From: Chryseobacterium sp. G0186
GTDB taxonomy: Bacteria; Bacteroidota; Bacteroidia; Flavobacteriales; Weeksellaceae
Direction of reading: 5' to 3'
Assembly: GCF_003815675.1 (NCBI RefSeq)
Contig: NZ_CP033918.1
Location: forward strand, 620,001 to 684,000
Length of the DNA stretch: 64,000 nucleotides
Below the pieces are notes generated by a model, which was not told where the DNA came from, ran no database searches, and saw nothing but the letters and a program-made list of their open reading frames with translations. The position numbers and the translations under genes are program-made. Shown here piece by piece: positions 25,855 through 34,293 of this stretch; the first letter of the stretch is position 1, and every line of letters begins with the position of its first letter.

Positions 25855-26790
25855 ATGCAGTTAACACCTAAAATCAACCAAATTTTAAATCATTTAGAAA
25901 AAATACAATCATTCAATCCACTGGATTCAATGGATGATACCCGTAAATATCTTGAAACCATGTCTTTTCAGCTGAGTGGAAAGAAAGAACCTGTTGCGAT
26001 GATTGAGGAAATACATATTCCGCAGGAAAATCATCAGATCCCGGTCAGAATTTACCGTTCCAAAGGAAAAACCGGTCAGGAAGAACCTGCAATCATTTAT
26101 ATCCATGGCGGTTGGTTTATTGCAGGAGGTTTTGAAACCCATGATGCCGTTGTCCGTAAGCTGGCTAATAAAACCGAGGCAACAGTTATTTTTGTTGATT
26201 ATCGCCTGGCTCCTGAATATCCTTTTCCGGCAGGTTTACATGATTGTATTCATACTGTACAATGGATCATTGAAAATTCCAAAACATTAGGAATTGACAA
26301 AAATAGAATTGGGATCATTGGCGATAGTGCAGGAGGAGCACTTTCAACGGCTGTTTCTACGCAAATAGGAGAGAAGCTGAAGTTTCAGGTACTGATTTAT
26401 CCTGCAGCAGATAATCAGTTCAATACAATCTCCTGGGAAACCTACGAAAACGGCCCCGTTCTCAATAAACAAGGGGGTATTGAAGCATGGAAACATTATC
26501 TTCCTGAAGCGGAGGCAAATAATCCTTTGGCCATACCTATTTTAATCAAGGATTTTAAAAATACACCGCCAACACTTGTTATTCTGGCAGAACATGATCC
26601 CTTAATTGACGATGGAAAACAACTTGCTGAAAACATGAAAAATGCCAATATCTCTCTTTCAACAAGCCTTTACAAGGATATGGTTCATGGTTTTATGCAT
26701 ATGGGCGAAATATTGGATGAAGTACAGATCGCAATAGATGAAATGGCTGATTTTACTTCTAAAAATTTTGAAACAGGCAGAGAAAACTAA
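25855..26790 (+). CDS. Alpha/beta hydrolase (hormone-sensitive-lipase type carboxylesterase)
   Basis: This 311-residue protein has the HSL-family oxyanion motif YIHGGWFIAGG, the nucleophile elbow GDSAGGAL, the acid region EHDPLIDDG and the catalytic His in VHGFMHMG. These enzymes hydrolyse short acyl esters. It lacks a signal peptide and is probably cytoplasmic. It is followed 2 bp later by an MFS transporter, so both are likely co-transcribed under the divergent HxlR regulator. This suggests uptake or efflux plus hydrolysis of one compound. Confidence 0.87.
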   Translation: MQLTPKINQILNHLEKIQSFNPLDSMDDTRKYLETMSFQLSGKKEPVAMIEEIHIPQENHQIPVRIYRSKGKTGQEEPAIIYIHGGWFIAGGFETHDAVVRKLANKTEATVIFVDYRLAPEYPFPAGLHDCIHTVQWIIENSKTLGIDKNRIGIIGDSAGGALSTAVSTQIGEKLKFQVLIYPAADNQFNTISWETYENGPVLNKQGGIEAWKHYLPEAEANNPLAIPILIKDFKNTPPTLVILAEHDPLIDDGKQLAENMKNANISLSTSLYKDMVHGFMHMGEILDEVQIAIDEMADFTSKNFETGREN

Positions 26791-26792
26791 CC

Positions 26793-27959
26793 ATGAAAAA
26801 ATATGCATACATCGGATGCCTGGGGTTCGTTGCTGTTATTACAACGGAATTTGGGATCATCGGAATCTTACCACAGGTTGCAGAATATTATAAAATAAGC
26901 ATTGATAAAGCAGGTTATCTTTTAAGTGGTTTTGCCTTGGTGATTGCACTCACAGGACCTTTTATGACGCTGCTAACCTCAGGAATCGATCGTAAAAAAA
27001 TAATGCTGGCATCCATTTTCATGTTCCTGATTACCGGAATTGTTTCGTCCTTTTCTCCGCCATTTTGGTTGCTGATGCTGGTAAGAATACTTCCTGCATT
27101 TCTACAGCCAGTCTATATTGCGACCGCATTATCTGTGGCTATATCGCAAGCGGATGAAAGCAAGAAAAATGAATTGATGAGCATTGTATTTAATGGGGTG
27201 GCCATCGCTATGGTGACCACGGTTCCTTTTGCAACATGGATTTCCGGTCTTTGGTCATGGGAATATTCATTTATGATTCAGGCTTTGGTAAGTCTCATTG
27301 CTTTATTGACCATTTATTTTTTCCTGCCGGCCATGCCTGTTAAAGAGAAGAAATCTTATGGAAGTCAGGTCAGAATATTAACCCAATCTCCATTTATCCT
27401 GAGTACATTAGCCAATTTCTTTATGATCACTGCCTGGTTTTGTACCTATAGCTATTTTGCAGAATATTTGGGTAAAGGCAAGGGAATGAATACCTCCATG
27501 GTGAGCTATATGCTTCTTTTATTCGGGATAATAGGTATTCTGGCCAACTGGATAGCAGGTAAAATGCTGAATAAAAATATAACCGGAACAATGGCCTTAT
27601 TTCTTTCAGGAACAATTTTGATCCCAATACTTTTATATATTTCGGATGGAAATATATGGGCTACCATGCTTGTCATTGCTGTTTGGGGATTTCTTTACTC
27701 ACCAAGCTTTCTGAATGCTTCTACCTATATGATTTCATCAGCTCCCCATGCCTTGGAATTTGCGAACAGTCTGGCTACTTCATTTGGAAATCTTGGCGTA
27801 ACATTAGGAACAACAGTAGGAGGATGGATCATTGTTACAAAAGGAGTGGAATATACTCCATGGTTAGGGGCTGTTTTTGGTATTTTAGCCTTTTTGATGA
27901 TGATGTTGAGAAGTCTTCTTGAAAAACGAAGTCAACAACTTGCAAGCTGTCAAAATTAA
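26793..27959 (+). CDS. MFS transporter
   Basis: This 388-residue protein with about 12 hydrophobic segments opens MKKYAYIGCLGFVAVITTEF. The IDKAGYLLSGFALVIALTGP stretch and the motif A-like SGIDRKKIMLA after helix 2 resemble the arabinose/drug efflux (AraJ-like) group. It starts two bases after the hydrolase stop. Its stop is followed by an inverted repeat, TGTAACA and TGTTACA (27962-27980), which may act as a weak terminator or as an operator, since it overlaps the next gene's -33 element. Confidence 0.85.
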   Translation: MKKYAYIGCLGFVAVITTEFGIIGILPQVAEYYKISIDKAGYLLSGFALVIALTGPFMTLLTSGIDRKKIMLASIFMFLITGIVSSFSPPFWLLMLVRILPAFLQPVYIATALSVAISQADESKKNELMSIVFNGVAIAMVTTVPFATWISGLWSWEYSFMIQALVSLIALLTIYFFLPAMPVKEKKSYGSQVRILTQSPFILSTLANFFMITAWFCTYSYFAEYLGKGKGMNTSMVSYMLLLFGIIGILANWIAGKMLNKNITGTMALFLSGTILIPILLYISDGNIWATMLVIAVWGFLYSPSFLNASTYMISSAPHALEFANSLATSFGNLGVTLGTTVGGWIIVTKGVEYTPWLGAVFGILAFLMMMLRSLLEKRSQQLASCQN

Positions 27960-27971
27960 ACTGTAACATTT

Positions 27972-28003
27972 TTTGTTACATTAAATTAAAAGTTGTATCT
28001 TTG
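27972..28003 (+). promoter_or_regulatory. Consensus Bacteroidota promoter for the DsbA-family gene
   Basis: TTTG at 27972-27975, a 20-nt spacer, then TATCTTTG at 27996-28003, 28 bp before the start codon of the gene at 28031. The -33 element lies in the inverted repeat 27962-27980. Confidence 0.7.
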
Positions 28004-28030
28004 ATCTGTTAATTTATTAAAATTGAATCA

Positions 28031-28732
28031 ATGAAAATAGAAATATGGTCGGACGTAATGTGTCCGTTTTGTTATATCGGAAAAAATAATTTTGAGCAGG
28101 CATTAGAAAAACTACCTTTCAAGGATGAAGTAGAAGTAGAGTGGAAGAGCTTTCAGTTAGACCCAACCTTAAATCCAAACAAAACTCAGAATACAATTCA
28201 GTATTTCAGAGAGAAGAAAGGAGTTCAGGAGGCTCAGGCTACACAAATGCTGACTCAGGTTACCCAAATGGGAAAAGGTGCCGGAATTGATTTCGATTTT
28301 GAAAAGGCATTAATTACCAATACATTCAGTGCTCATAAATTGCTTCATTTAGCTAAAAAGCATCATCAATCGAATGAAATGGAAGAAGCTTTGTTTATCG
28401 CTCACTTTATTGATGGTAAAAACGTAGGAGATACTGAAGTTTTGGTTGACCTTGCAGAAAGTTTGGGAATTGACCGTGAAGAAGCAAGACAGGCGGTAAC
28501 CTCTGATCAACTGGATGGTGAAGTGAATCAGGATATTCAGGAAGCAAGAAATAATGGTGTTTCAGGAGTGCCTTTCTTTGTTTTAAATGGTAAATATGCC
28601 GTTTCAGGAGCTCAGCCTGTAGAAGTATTTGAAAATGCTCTTCAACAGACGTATAAGGAAACTGTAAGTCCTTTTAAAGATCTTTCCGGTAACACCGGAG
28701 CATCGTGTGATGCTGACGGATGCAGCATTTAA
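28031..28732 (+). CDS. DsbA family oxidoreductase (FrnE-like)
   Basis: This 233-residue thioredoxin-fold protein has an inserted helical domain. The N-terminal active site is MCPFCYIG (CPFC), the cis-proline loop is SGVPFFVLNG, and a Cys-containing tail ends SCDADGCSI. FrnE-like members are cytoplasmic, without signal peptide, and act as thiol-disulfide oxidoreductases or isomerases. It has its own consensus promoter upstream and a strong terminator downstream, so it is a single-gene unit. Confidence 0.88.
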   Translation: MKIEIWSDVMCPFCYIGKNNFEQALEKLPFKDEVEVEWKSFQLDPTLNPNKTQNTIQYFREKKGVQEAQATQMLTQVTQMGKGAGIDFDFEKALITNTFSAHKLLHLAKKHHQSNEMEEALFIAHFIDGKNVGDTEVLVDLAESLGIDREEARQAVTSDQLDGEVNQDIQEARNNGVSGVPFFVLNGKYAVSGAQPVEVFENALQQTYKETVSPFKDLSGNTGASCDADGCSI

Positions 28733-28746
28733 TATCTTACAATCTT

Positions 28747-28780
28747 AACCCCAAAACAATTTAATGTGTTTTGGGGTTTT
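28747..28780 (+). terminator. Rho-independent terminator after the DsbA-family gene
   Basis: Stem AACCCCAAAACA (28747-28758) and TGTTTTGGGGTT (28767-28778), 8-nt loop, followed by TT and an AT-rich tract. Confidence 0.8.
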
Positions 28781-28841
28781 ATATATTCTCATATAATATT
28801 ATTGGTATATTTCGTTTATCTGAAAATAGATAAAAACAGAT

Positions 28842-29216
28842 ATGACAATAATTAATCTTCTGAGAATAACTTCAATTATTTCTTATTTAATAATAATTCT
28901 GGCAGGACAAATGATGGGGCTTCCTTTTATTTTATGGCTTTTATTTACTGCCTTTGACTTTGGAAATATTGATCAGATTTTTGCAATTTTCGGCACGTTA
29001 GGAGTTATTCTTACTATGACAAAATGGAAAAATAAGACCTCAATAACCATTCTAAGTTTCCTATGCATGCTTTCGCTACTTGTCAGCAGAATGGTACAGA
29101 ATCCTATTGAAAAGTTTAATTATATGGCTTTCAAAATTCCTTTTTCAATTTTTATAATCAGTTATTTAGTATTTATTATTCTGAATGATAAAAATCAAAA
29201 GATACAGACAGCATAA
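28842..29216 (+). CDS. Small integral membrane protein of unknown function
   Basis: This 124-residue protein has four hydrophobic segments: near residues 8-28 (IISYLIIILAGQMMGLPFIL), 45-60, 68-85 and 98-118. Short polar links and a lysine-rich end follow. I recognise no family. It stands alone between the terminator at 28780 and the nucleosidase gene. Confidence 0.55.
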   Translation: MTIINLLRITSIISYLIIILAGQMMGLPFILWLLFTAFDFGNIDQIFAIFGTLGVILTMTKWKNKTSITILSFLCMLSLLVSRMVQNPIEKFNYMAFKIPFSIFIISYLVFIILNDKNQKIQTA

Positions 29217-29281
29217 TATTTATAAAAGGCAGATAAAAGTCTCGTATCTTTGCAATACAGTCTAAAATCTATAATTTATCA

Positions 29282-29869
29282 ATGATAAAAATTAATAATG
29301 CAGCTCATTATCCAATCGCAGATACTCTTTTTGTTTTTGCACTGGATTCGGAGGCGGGAACCGTATTTGATGATAAAAATAAATTAATAACAGGGATAGG
29401 AAAAGTAAATGCAGCCATAGAGCTGACCCGGGAAATTCATCTTAGAAAACCGAAGTTAATTGTGAACCTCGGGTCAGCAGGAAGTAAAGGATTTCATAAA
29501 GGAGAGGTGGTTTGCTGTACAAAATTCATACAAAGAGATATGGATGTAAGAGGTCTAGGCTTTAAAATGTACGAAACACCGTTATCAGGTATCCCGGCAG
29601 TATTGGAATATGGCCTTAAAATGGATGCTTTAAAGGAAGGAATCTGTGGAAGTGGCGACAGCTTTGAAATGAATCACTCTGAAACAGACTATAATATTGT
29701 AGATATGGAGGCTTATCCATTAGCTCTTATTGCTCAAAAAGAAAACATTCCGTTCCTGTGCTTAAAATACATATCAGACGATGCAGGAAGTGATGCGGCT
29801 GATGACTGGAGTGTGCAGGTACATCTTGCTTCTGAAGCATTTAAGAAAATATTATTTTCAAGCCTCTAG
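29282..29869 (+). CDS. Nucleoside phosphorylase/MTA-SAH nucleosidase family protein
   Basis: This 195-residue protein is of the PNP/UDP superfamily. ITGIGKVNAAIELTREI and VNLGSAGSKG form the phosphate or water-binding face. VDMEAYPLALIA supplies the purine/ribose-binding Glu, and LKYISDDAGSDAADDW gives the catalytic Asp region. It is somewhat shorter than MtnN (about 230), so assignment to MTA/SAH nucleosidase is tentative. A -7 box TATCTTTG at 29245-29252 lies 29 bp upstream of the start, without an obvious -33 partner. Confidence 0.75.
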   Translation: MIKINNAAHYPIADTLFVFALDSEAGTVFDDKNKLITGIGKVNAAIELTREIHLRKPKLIVNLGSAGSKGFHKGEVVCCTKFIQRDMDVRGLGFKMYETPLSGIPAVLEYGLKMDALKEGICGSGDSFEMNHSETDYNIVDMEAYPLALIAQKENIPFLCLKYISDDAGSDAADDWSVQVHLASEAFKKILFSSL

Positions 29870-29955
29870 TTCCATTTAAAAAAAAATTAAAAACAGAATT
29901 GAGTACATCTGAAAGCAAAAATCTTATTAATAAATTAGAGCAATAAACGTATATT

Positions 29956-30477
29956 ATGTCGTCAATAATGATCCATAAAGCAGGTATAAACGATTTTGAA
30001 CTCATTCAAGGTATCGGTATTCAGACTTTCTCAGAAACCTTTGCAGAAGATAATTCTGAAGAAGCAATGAAAAAGTATCTGGAAGAAAATTTTACAACTG
30101 AAAAGGTGAAATCCGAGCTTGCAAATCCTGATTCTCTTTTTTATGTTGCCTGGGAAGAAGACAATCCGGTGGGATATCTGAAAGTAAATTCCGGTTATGC
30201 CCAAACAGAATTGCAGGATGACGCCAGTCTTGAGATTGAGAGGATTTATGTCAAAAAAAGCCATCATGGTAAAAAAGTAGGGCAGCTTCTCTATAATCAG
30301 GCATTGGAAGCAGCTCAGAGCCTCAATAAATCCTATTTGTGGCTGGGAGTCTGGGAGCAGAACGAAAGAGCCTTGAATTTTTACAGGAAAAACGGGTTTG
30401 TAGAATTCGATAAACACATTTTCAGACTTGGAGATGATGAGCAGACCGACCTTATGATGAAGAAGGTACTGAACTGA
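29956..30477 (+). CDS. GNAT family N-acetyltransferase
   Basis: This 173-residue protein has the GNAT fold. The central strand LEIERIYVKKSHHGKKVGQL carries the acetyl-CoA pyrophosphate loop, and LWLGVWEQNERALNFYRKNG is the typical motif B of the PaiA/RimI-like branch. Spermidine acetylation is the known activity of some relatives, but the substrate cannot be told here. It is followed by a solo module A of the dispersed repeat. Confidence 0.85.
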   Translation: MSSIMIHKAGINDFELIQGIGIQTFSETFAEDNSEEAMKKYLEENFTTEKVKSELANPDSLFYVAWEEDNPVGYLKVNSGYAQTELQDDASLEIERIYVKKSHHGKKVGQLLYNQALEAAQSLNKSYLWLGVWEQNERALNFYRKNGFVEFDKHIFRLGDDEQTDLMMKKVLN

Positions 30478-30508
30478 TCATCTACATGGAAATATAAATA
30501 AATTTAAA

Positions 30509-30586
30509 TTTTCTCGTGGATTTCACAGATCGTTCAGATTTTATACCCTACATGATAATCTGCTCAATCAGCCAGATCTGCGAGAG
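30509..30586. repeat. Dispersed repeat, module A only (copy at 30.5 kb)
   Basis: TTTTCTCGTGGAT (30509-30521, a degenerate left arm) and CAGATCTGCGAGAG near 30574-30586 flank sequence very like copies 1 and 2 (ATCTGCTCAATCAGCCAGAT shared). Modules B and C are absent. It lies between the acetyltransferase and Crp/Fnr genes. Confidence 0.65.
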
Positions 30587-30610
30587 GATCAATAGAATGA
30601 TAAAGCCATC

Positions 30611-31189
30611 ATGCACCATTCAGAATTTTTAGAACAAATCAATCAGTACTATCCCATTTCCAAGGAGACAGAAGCGGCTTTATTAAGCATCTGTACTGAA
30701 GAAATATACCATAAAAATGATCTTCTTCTGGAGTCCGGGAATCCGGCAAGGTATTATTACTTTATACAATCAGGGTTGATAGGATATTATACGGTTGATG
30801 AGCAGGGAAGCACTATCTATAAGATTTTCTTTGAAGAAAACAGTTTTGTTGCTTCTACGGCAGCCATTATCAAAAATAAGCCCAGTGACTTCAATATTAT
30901 TGCCCTTGAAGACTGTTCGGTGATTCAATATCCGGTGAAAGCGTATCGGGAATTATTAGAAAAATATCATGATCTGGCTCTTTTTCATCTATATTATTTG
31001 GAAAAAAATTGGGTGGTCAAAAAGGAGCCGCTGGAGGTTTCTTTAAAATTTGAAACAGCTAAACAACGATATTTATCATTATTGGAGAACAAATCTCTTT
31101 ATAATAGGTTGAAGCAGCAGCATATTGCATCCTATCTGGGAATAACCCCCACGCAGTTGAGTCGTATAAAGAAAGAAATTAAGGGCTAG
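30611..31189 (+). CDS. Crp/Fnr family transcriptional regulator
   Basis: This 192-residue protein has an N-terminal cyclic-nucleotide-binding-type beta barrel (LLLESGNPARYYYFIQSGLI) and a C-terminal winged HTH (LKQQHIASYLGITPTQLSRI). It is intact and is the same length class as the broken homologue at 18973-19557, though clearly a different protein. The typical cAMP-contacting residues are not evident, as in most Bacteroidota members. Its target is not clear from neighbours. Confidence 0.85.
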   Translation: MHHSEFLEQINQYYPISKETEAALLSICTEEIYHKNDLLLESGNPARYYYFIQSGLIGYYTVDEQGSTIYKIFFEENSFVASTAAIIKNKPSDFNIIALEDCSVIQYPVKAYRELLEKYHDLALFHLYYLEKNWVVKKEPLEVSLKFETAKQRYLSLLENKSLYNRLKQQHIASYLGITPTQLSRIKKEIKG

Positions 31190-31365
31190 TTAATCAATTG
31201 ACAATACTGTATAAAATTAATTTCAAAAACTGATCTCTAATTAATCATCATTTCTTCATAAAATGTTTTCAATAACTTAATTATTAATAGGGTATATTTT
31301 TCTATCTTTACAATAAATCCCTAATTTGGGAAATATTTAAAGCTAAAACCATTATTATATTAATT

Positions 31366-32340
31366 ATGAGACTTCATCACACTTATTTTTATCATCCTGA
31401 AAATAGGGAAACCAATGAACTTGTTATTCAGGAATTTGAACAGCAAAATGTATCCATGCAGAAGCTTCAGAATGCATTAGGAAGAAACAGCCGTTTTATA
31501 ATCACCGAAGATTCTGGGGAAACCACACTTTCCATGGGAATAGAAGCGGCAAGGGGAGTGCTTAGGGAAAGTAATGTTTCTATATCAGAGATCGATATTA
31601 TTGTATTTGTAACCAGTACTTCAGAACATCATATCCCATGTGATGCTATCAAGATCCATCATGCCTTACATGGAAAGACAAATACTTTATGCTATGATAT
31701 CAATGTCAATTGTATTGGAGGTTTTGTAGCACTGGATCAGGTTTCAAAATACCTGGAACTATCAAATACTGCCCAAAAAGCACTGATTATATGTGCTGAA
31801 AACTTTTCAAGGGTTTTAGATCCTGAAAACCCTGTCACTGCCTTTTGTATGTCAGATTCATCATTTGCATTTATTGTAGAAAAAGATGATTCTGCATCAG
31901 GATTAATGGATGTTCTGTATCATACCGACAGTAGCATTAACAGCACAGTATTGTTTCCACCTAAGGGATATTCATGCTTTGCTCCTGATGATGTTACCAC
32001 TTGGGACCGTAGCTTTGATGGCAGTGGAAGCGTAAATTTTGCCATCAATGATATTGATTATTTCCTGGAACGCAATCATTTACGTATTGAAAAAATAGAC
32101 CTGTTTTTATTTTCTCAGTTTTCATTAAAAAATGTAAATACAATTTGCGAACATTATAATCTACCAGTGGAAAAAGTTCCGTTCTATTCAAAAGAATTAG
32201 GATATACAGGTTCTTCAAGTCCATTTTTAGCTTTAAACCAGTATGAAAAAAGAGTACGAAAATTGGAAAAAGGAGAGAATATTCTGATATGGACCTTAGG
32301 AACGGGATATCAGGCAGGCCTCATGCTATGGAAATATTAA
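31366..32340 (+). CDS. Ketoacyl-ACP synthase III-like protein with altered catalytic residues
   Basis: This 324-residue thiolase-fold protein of the KAS III (FabH) family keeps the nucleophile Cys116 in DINVNCIGGFVAL. The His of FabH (VPHQANLRI) aligns with Ser250 in LFSQFSLKNV, and the Asn (GNTSAAS) aligns with Tyr280 in GYTGSSS. Without His and Asn, decarboxylative condensation would not work in the usual way. Acyl transfer, or Claisen chemistry on an unusual partner, is more likely. It is a single-gene unit, with a near-consensus TATCTTTA box near 31302 and a terminator after the stop. No pathway partner lies next to it. Confidence 0.78.
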   Translation: MRLHHTYFYHPENRETNELVIQEFEQQNVSMQKLQNALGRNSRFIITEDSGETTLSMGIEAARGVLRESNVSISEIDIIVFVTSTSEHHIPCDAIKIHHALHGKTNTLCYDINVNCIGGFVALDQVSKYLELSNTAQKALIICAENFSRVLDPENPVTAFCMSDSSFAFIVEKDDSASGLMDVLYHTDSSINSTVLFPPKGYSCFAPDDVTTWDRSFDGSGSVNFAINDIDYFLERNHLRIEKIDLFLFSQFSLKNVNTICEHYNLPVEKVPFYSKELGYTGSSSPFLALNQYEKRVRKLEKGENILIWTLGTGYQAGLMLWKY

Positions 32341-32386
32341 CCATCAGAACACTTTTACTAGTTTGTATAAAAGAAAATAATATAAC

Positions 32387-32424
32387 AAAAGCTTCAACAT
32401 ATGTTGAGGCTTTTCATTTTTTTT
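32387..32424 (+). terminator. Rho-independent terminator after the KAS III-like gene
   Basis: Near-palindromic stem AAAAGCTTCAACAT (32387-32400) with ATGTTGAGGCTTTT (32401-32414), then CATTTTTTTT. Confidence 0.8.
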
Positions 32425-32590
32425 CAACGCAATTTTGCCCTGTCATAAGATCAAATGTACATTGTTAAAATAAGGATTCAGTCATGATAAATCTATACCC
32501 TAAAAGTTTCTGATTTAAAATAAAACACCTTAAATTTATACTGAAAGTACGTTGAAATGATGCTCATCATTAATTAAACATTTTTAAAGC

Positions 32591-33400
32591 ATGAAAAAGT
32601 TAATCAATATTGTGGTTGTACTGACCACTTTTGCACAGGTATCAGCGCAGAAAATTATTCATCAGGAGGTTTTCAGTCCTAAAATGAATAAAAAAATTAA
32701 AACAATCATTATAACCCCTAATGTTCAGCCCAATACCACGTATCCGTCTGTCTATATTCTCCATGGTTTCAGTGGAAACCCGGACAGAACCCTCAAACAG
32801 GATATCCCTGATCTGGTGCAGAAAGCAGAGGAATATAAAACCATTTACGTACTGCCGGATGGAAACTACAGTTCCTGGTATGTGGATAGTCCAATGATTA
32901 AAAATTCCCAATATCAAACCTTTATCGGAAAGGAACTGGTAGATTTTATTGACAAAAACTATCCCGTGAAAGCGGAGAAAAAATTTCGGGGGATTATGGG
33001 ATGGAGTATGGGAGGCTATGGAGCCACCAATATTGGGGTTACTTACAACAAAACTTTTGGAATCGTGGGAAGCTCATGTGGTGCTTTGGATTTCAATGCT
33101 TTCGGAGAAGGCTATAGTAAGTATATGGTCAATAATGTTCTAGGTCCATTGGAATTTATCAACCCAAACTTTCTTACGGACAATAAGCTAAAATTGATGG
33201 CAGGTGCCGGACAAAGCTATATTTTTGATTGTGGTACGGAAGATACCCAAATGATCGGAATGAACAGAAATTTTCACAAGAAACTTACAGAGCTTAAAAT
33301 CCAGCACCTTTATACAGAATCCTTAGGAATTCATGATGATAAGTACTGGAGCAGATCGCTTTCTGAGCAACTTACGCTGTTTGATAAGTTTTTTAAGTAA
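32591..33400 (+). CDS. Secreted alpha/beta-hydrolase esterase (esterase D/feruloyl-esterase-like)
   Basis: This 269-residue protein has an N-terminal signal peptide (about residues 1-19, ending QVSAQ). The esterase fold includes VYILHGFSGNPD, the nucleophile elbow MGWSMGGYGA and a C-terminal catalytic His in LGIHDDKYW. Relatives include tributyrin esterase, S-formylglutathione hydrolase and secreted acyl esterases; the signal peptide argues for a periplasmic or exported role. It is monocistronic, with a terminator at 33473. Confidence 0.83.
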   Translation: MKKLINIVVVLTTFAQVSAQKIIHQEVFSPKMNKKIKTIIITPNVQPNTTYPSVYILHGFSGNPDRTLKQDIPDLVQKAEEYKTIYVLPDGNYSSWYVDSPMIKNSQYQTFIGKELVDFIDKNYPVKAEKKFRGIMGWSMGGYGATNIGVTYNKTFGIVGSSCGALDFNAFGEGYSKYMVNNVLGPLEFINPNFLTDNKLKLMAGAGQSYIFDCGTEDTQMIGMNRNFHKKLTELKIQHLYTESLGIHDDKYWSRSLSEQLTLFDKFFK

Positions 33401-33472
33401 AGTGAATTACAATCAACACATCCAGAAAAACTAAATTCTCCAAATTGCCGAAAAATATAATGTTAAAGATAT

Positions 33473-33505
33473 AAAACAGCCACTACTAACTAAGTGGCTG
33501 TTTTT
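33473..33505 (+). terminator. Rho-independent terminator in the 400-bp gap before the Rhs locus
   Basis: Stem AAAACAGCCACT (33473-33484) and AGTGGCTGTTTT (33493-33504) with an 8-nt loop and T tract. The rest of the gap 33401-33800 is AT-rich, and I see no other feature or convincing promoter in it. Confidence 0.82.
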
Positions 33506-33800
33506 ATATCCAAGTATCGAGAGAGTAGGTTGATTCATTTTTCAATGGTAGTATCTGGTTCAAATATGCTGAACTTTTCATCTTGTGTATTCTTTTCCTT
33601 TATTCCTTCAAGGTATCATTTCCCTATAACTTGGTCTTTATTTAAAAAAAATAAAGACTCACTTAAAAAATAATATTTTTATGAAAACACTCTATTTATC
33701 AGGGTAGAACAGTCTACCATAAAACCCTCATAAAAAAATGTGATTTTCCCTATGTTGGGAATTAAAAAATAATTTTATATTCACAAAAAATTACACGATA

Positions 33801-34274
33801 ATGAAAAAAAACTATTTAAGTGCATTATTCATATGCACTTCTCTAGGGCTATCCTATGCCCAGGTCACTGATGTCTACTTCAGGTATGACGAAGCCGGAA
33901 ATCAAAAATACCGGGGTCCGGATACCAATGCCACAAAAGTATCCAAAACATTATCAGATGCTGAACCCAAAACAGTTTCTTTAACCGATTCTCAGGTAAT
34001 GGACGAGAAAACATTCTGGAAGCAGATCCGTCTGTATCCCGTTCCGGTCAATGATGTATTAACCATTGACTGGACAGAGCAGGCTGACGGACTGATAGAG
34101 TCAGTTTCCCTGTATCAGCACAGTACGGTACACTGGAAGTTCCAGCAGCAGAACCTACCTGACCTTAACAGGCAATTGAAGATCAATATGACCGGATACG
34201 ATTGGGGAGTATATGTCATACGCTTTACCCTAAGAGACGGAAGAGTCTTGAGTAAAAACATCACCAAGAGATAA
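33801..34274 (+). CDS. Small T9SS-sorted protein preceding the Rhs gene
   Basis: This 157-residue protein has a signal peptide (to about residue 20, GLSYAQ), a short mature part containing VYFRYDEAGNQKYRG and a C-terminal type IX secretion sorting domain (about 75-157: IRLYPVPVNDVLTIDWTEQA ... WGVYVIRFTLRDGRVLSKNI). The RYDEAGNQ piece resembles an Rhs/YD repeat. It ends 19 bp before the Rhs gene and is probably co-transcribed. This suggests that delivery or anchoring of the Rhs protein uses T9SS, which is inference. Confidence 0.72.
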   Translation: MKKNYLSALFICTSLGLSYAQVTDVYFRYDEAGNQKYRGPDTNATKVSKTLSDAEPKTVSLTDSQVMDEKTFWKQIRLYPVPVNDVLTIDWTEQADGLIESVSLYQHSTVHWKFQQQNLPDLNRQLKINMTGYDWGVYVIRFTLRDGRVLSKNITKR

Positions 34275-34293
34275 CACCTAAAAAAACACAATT

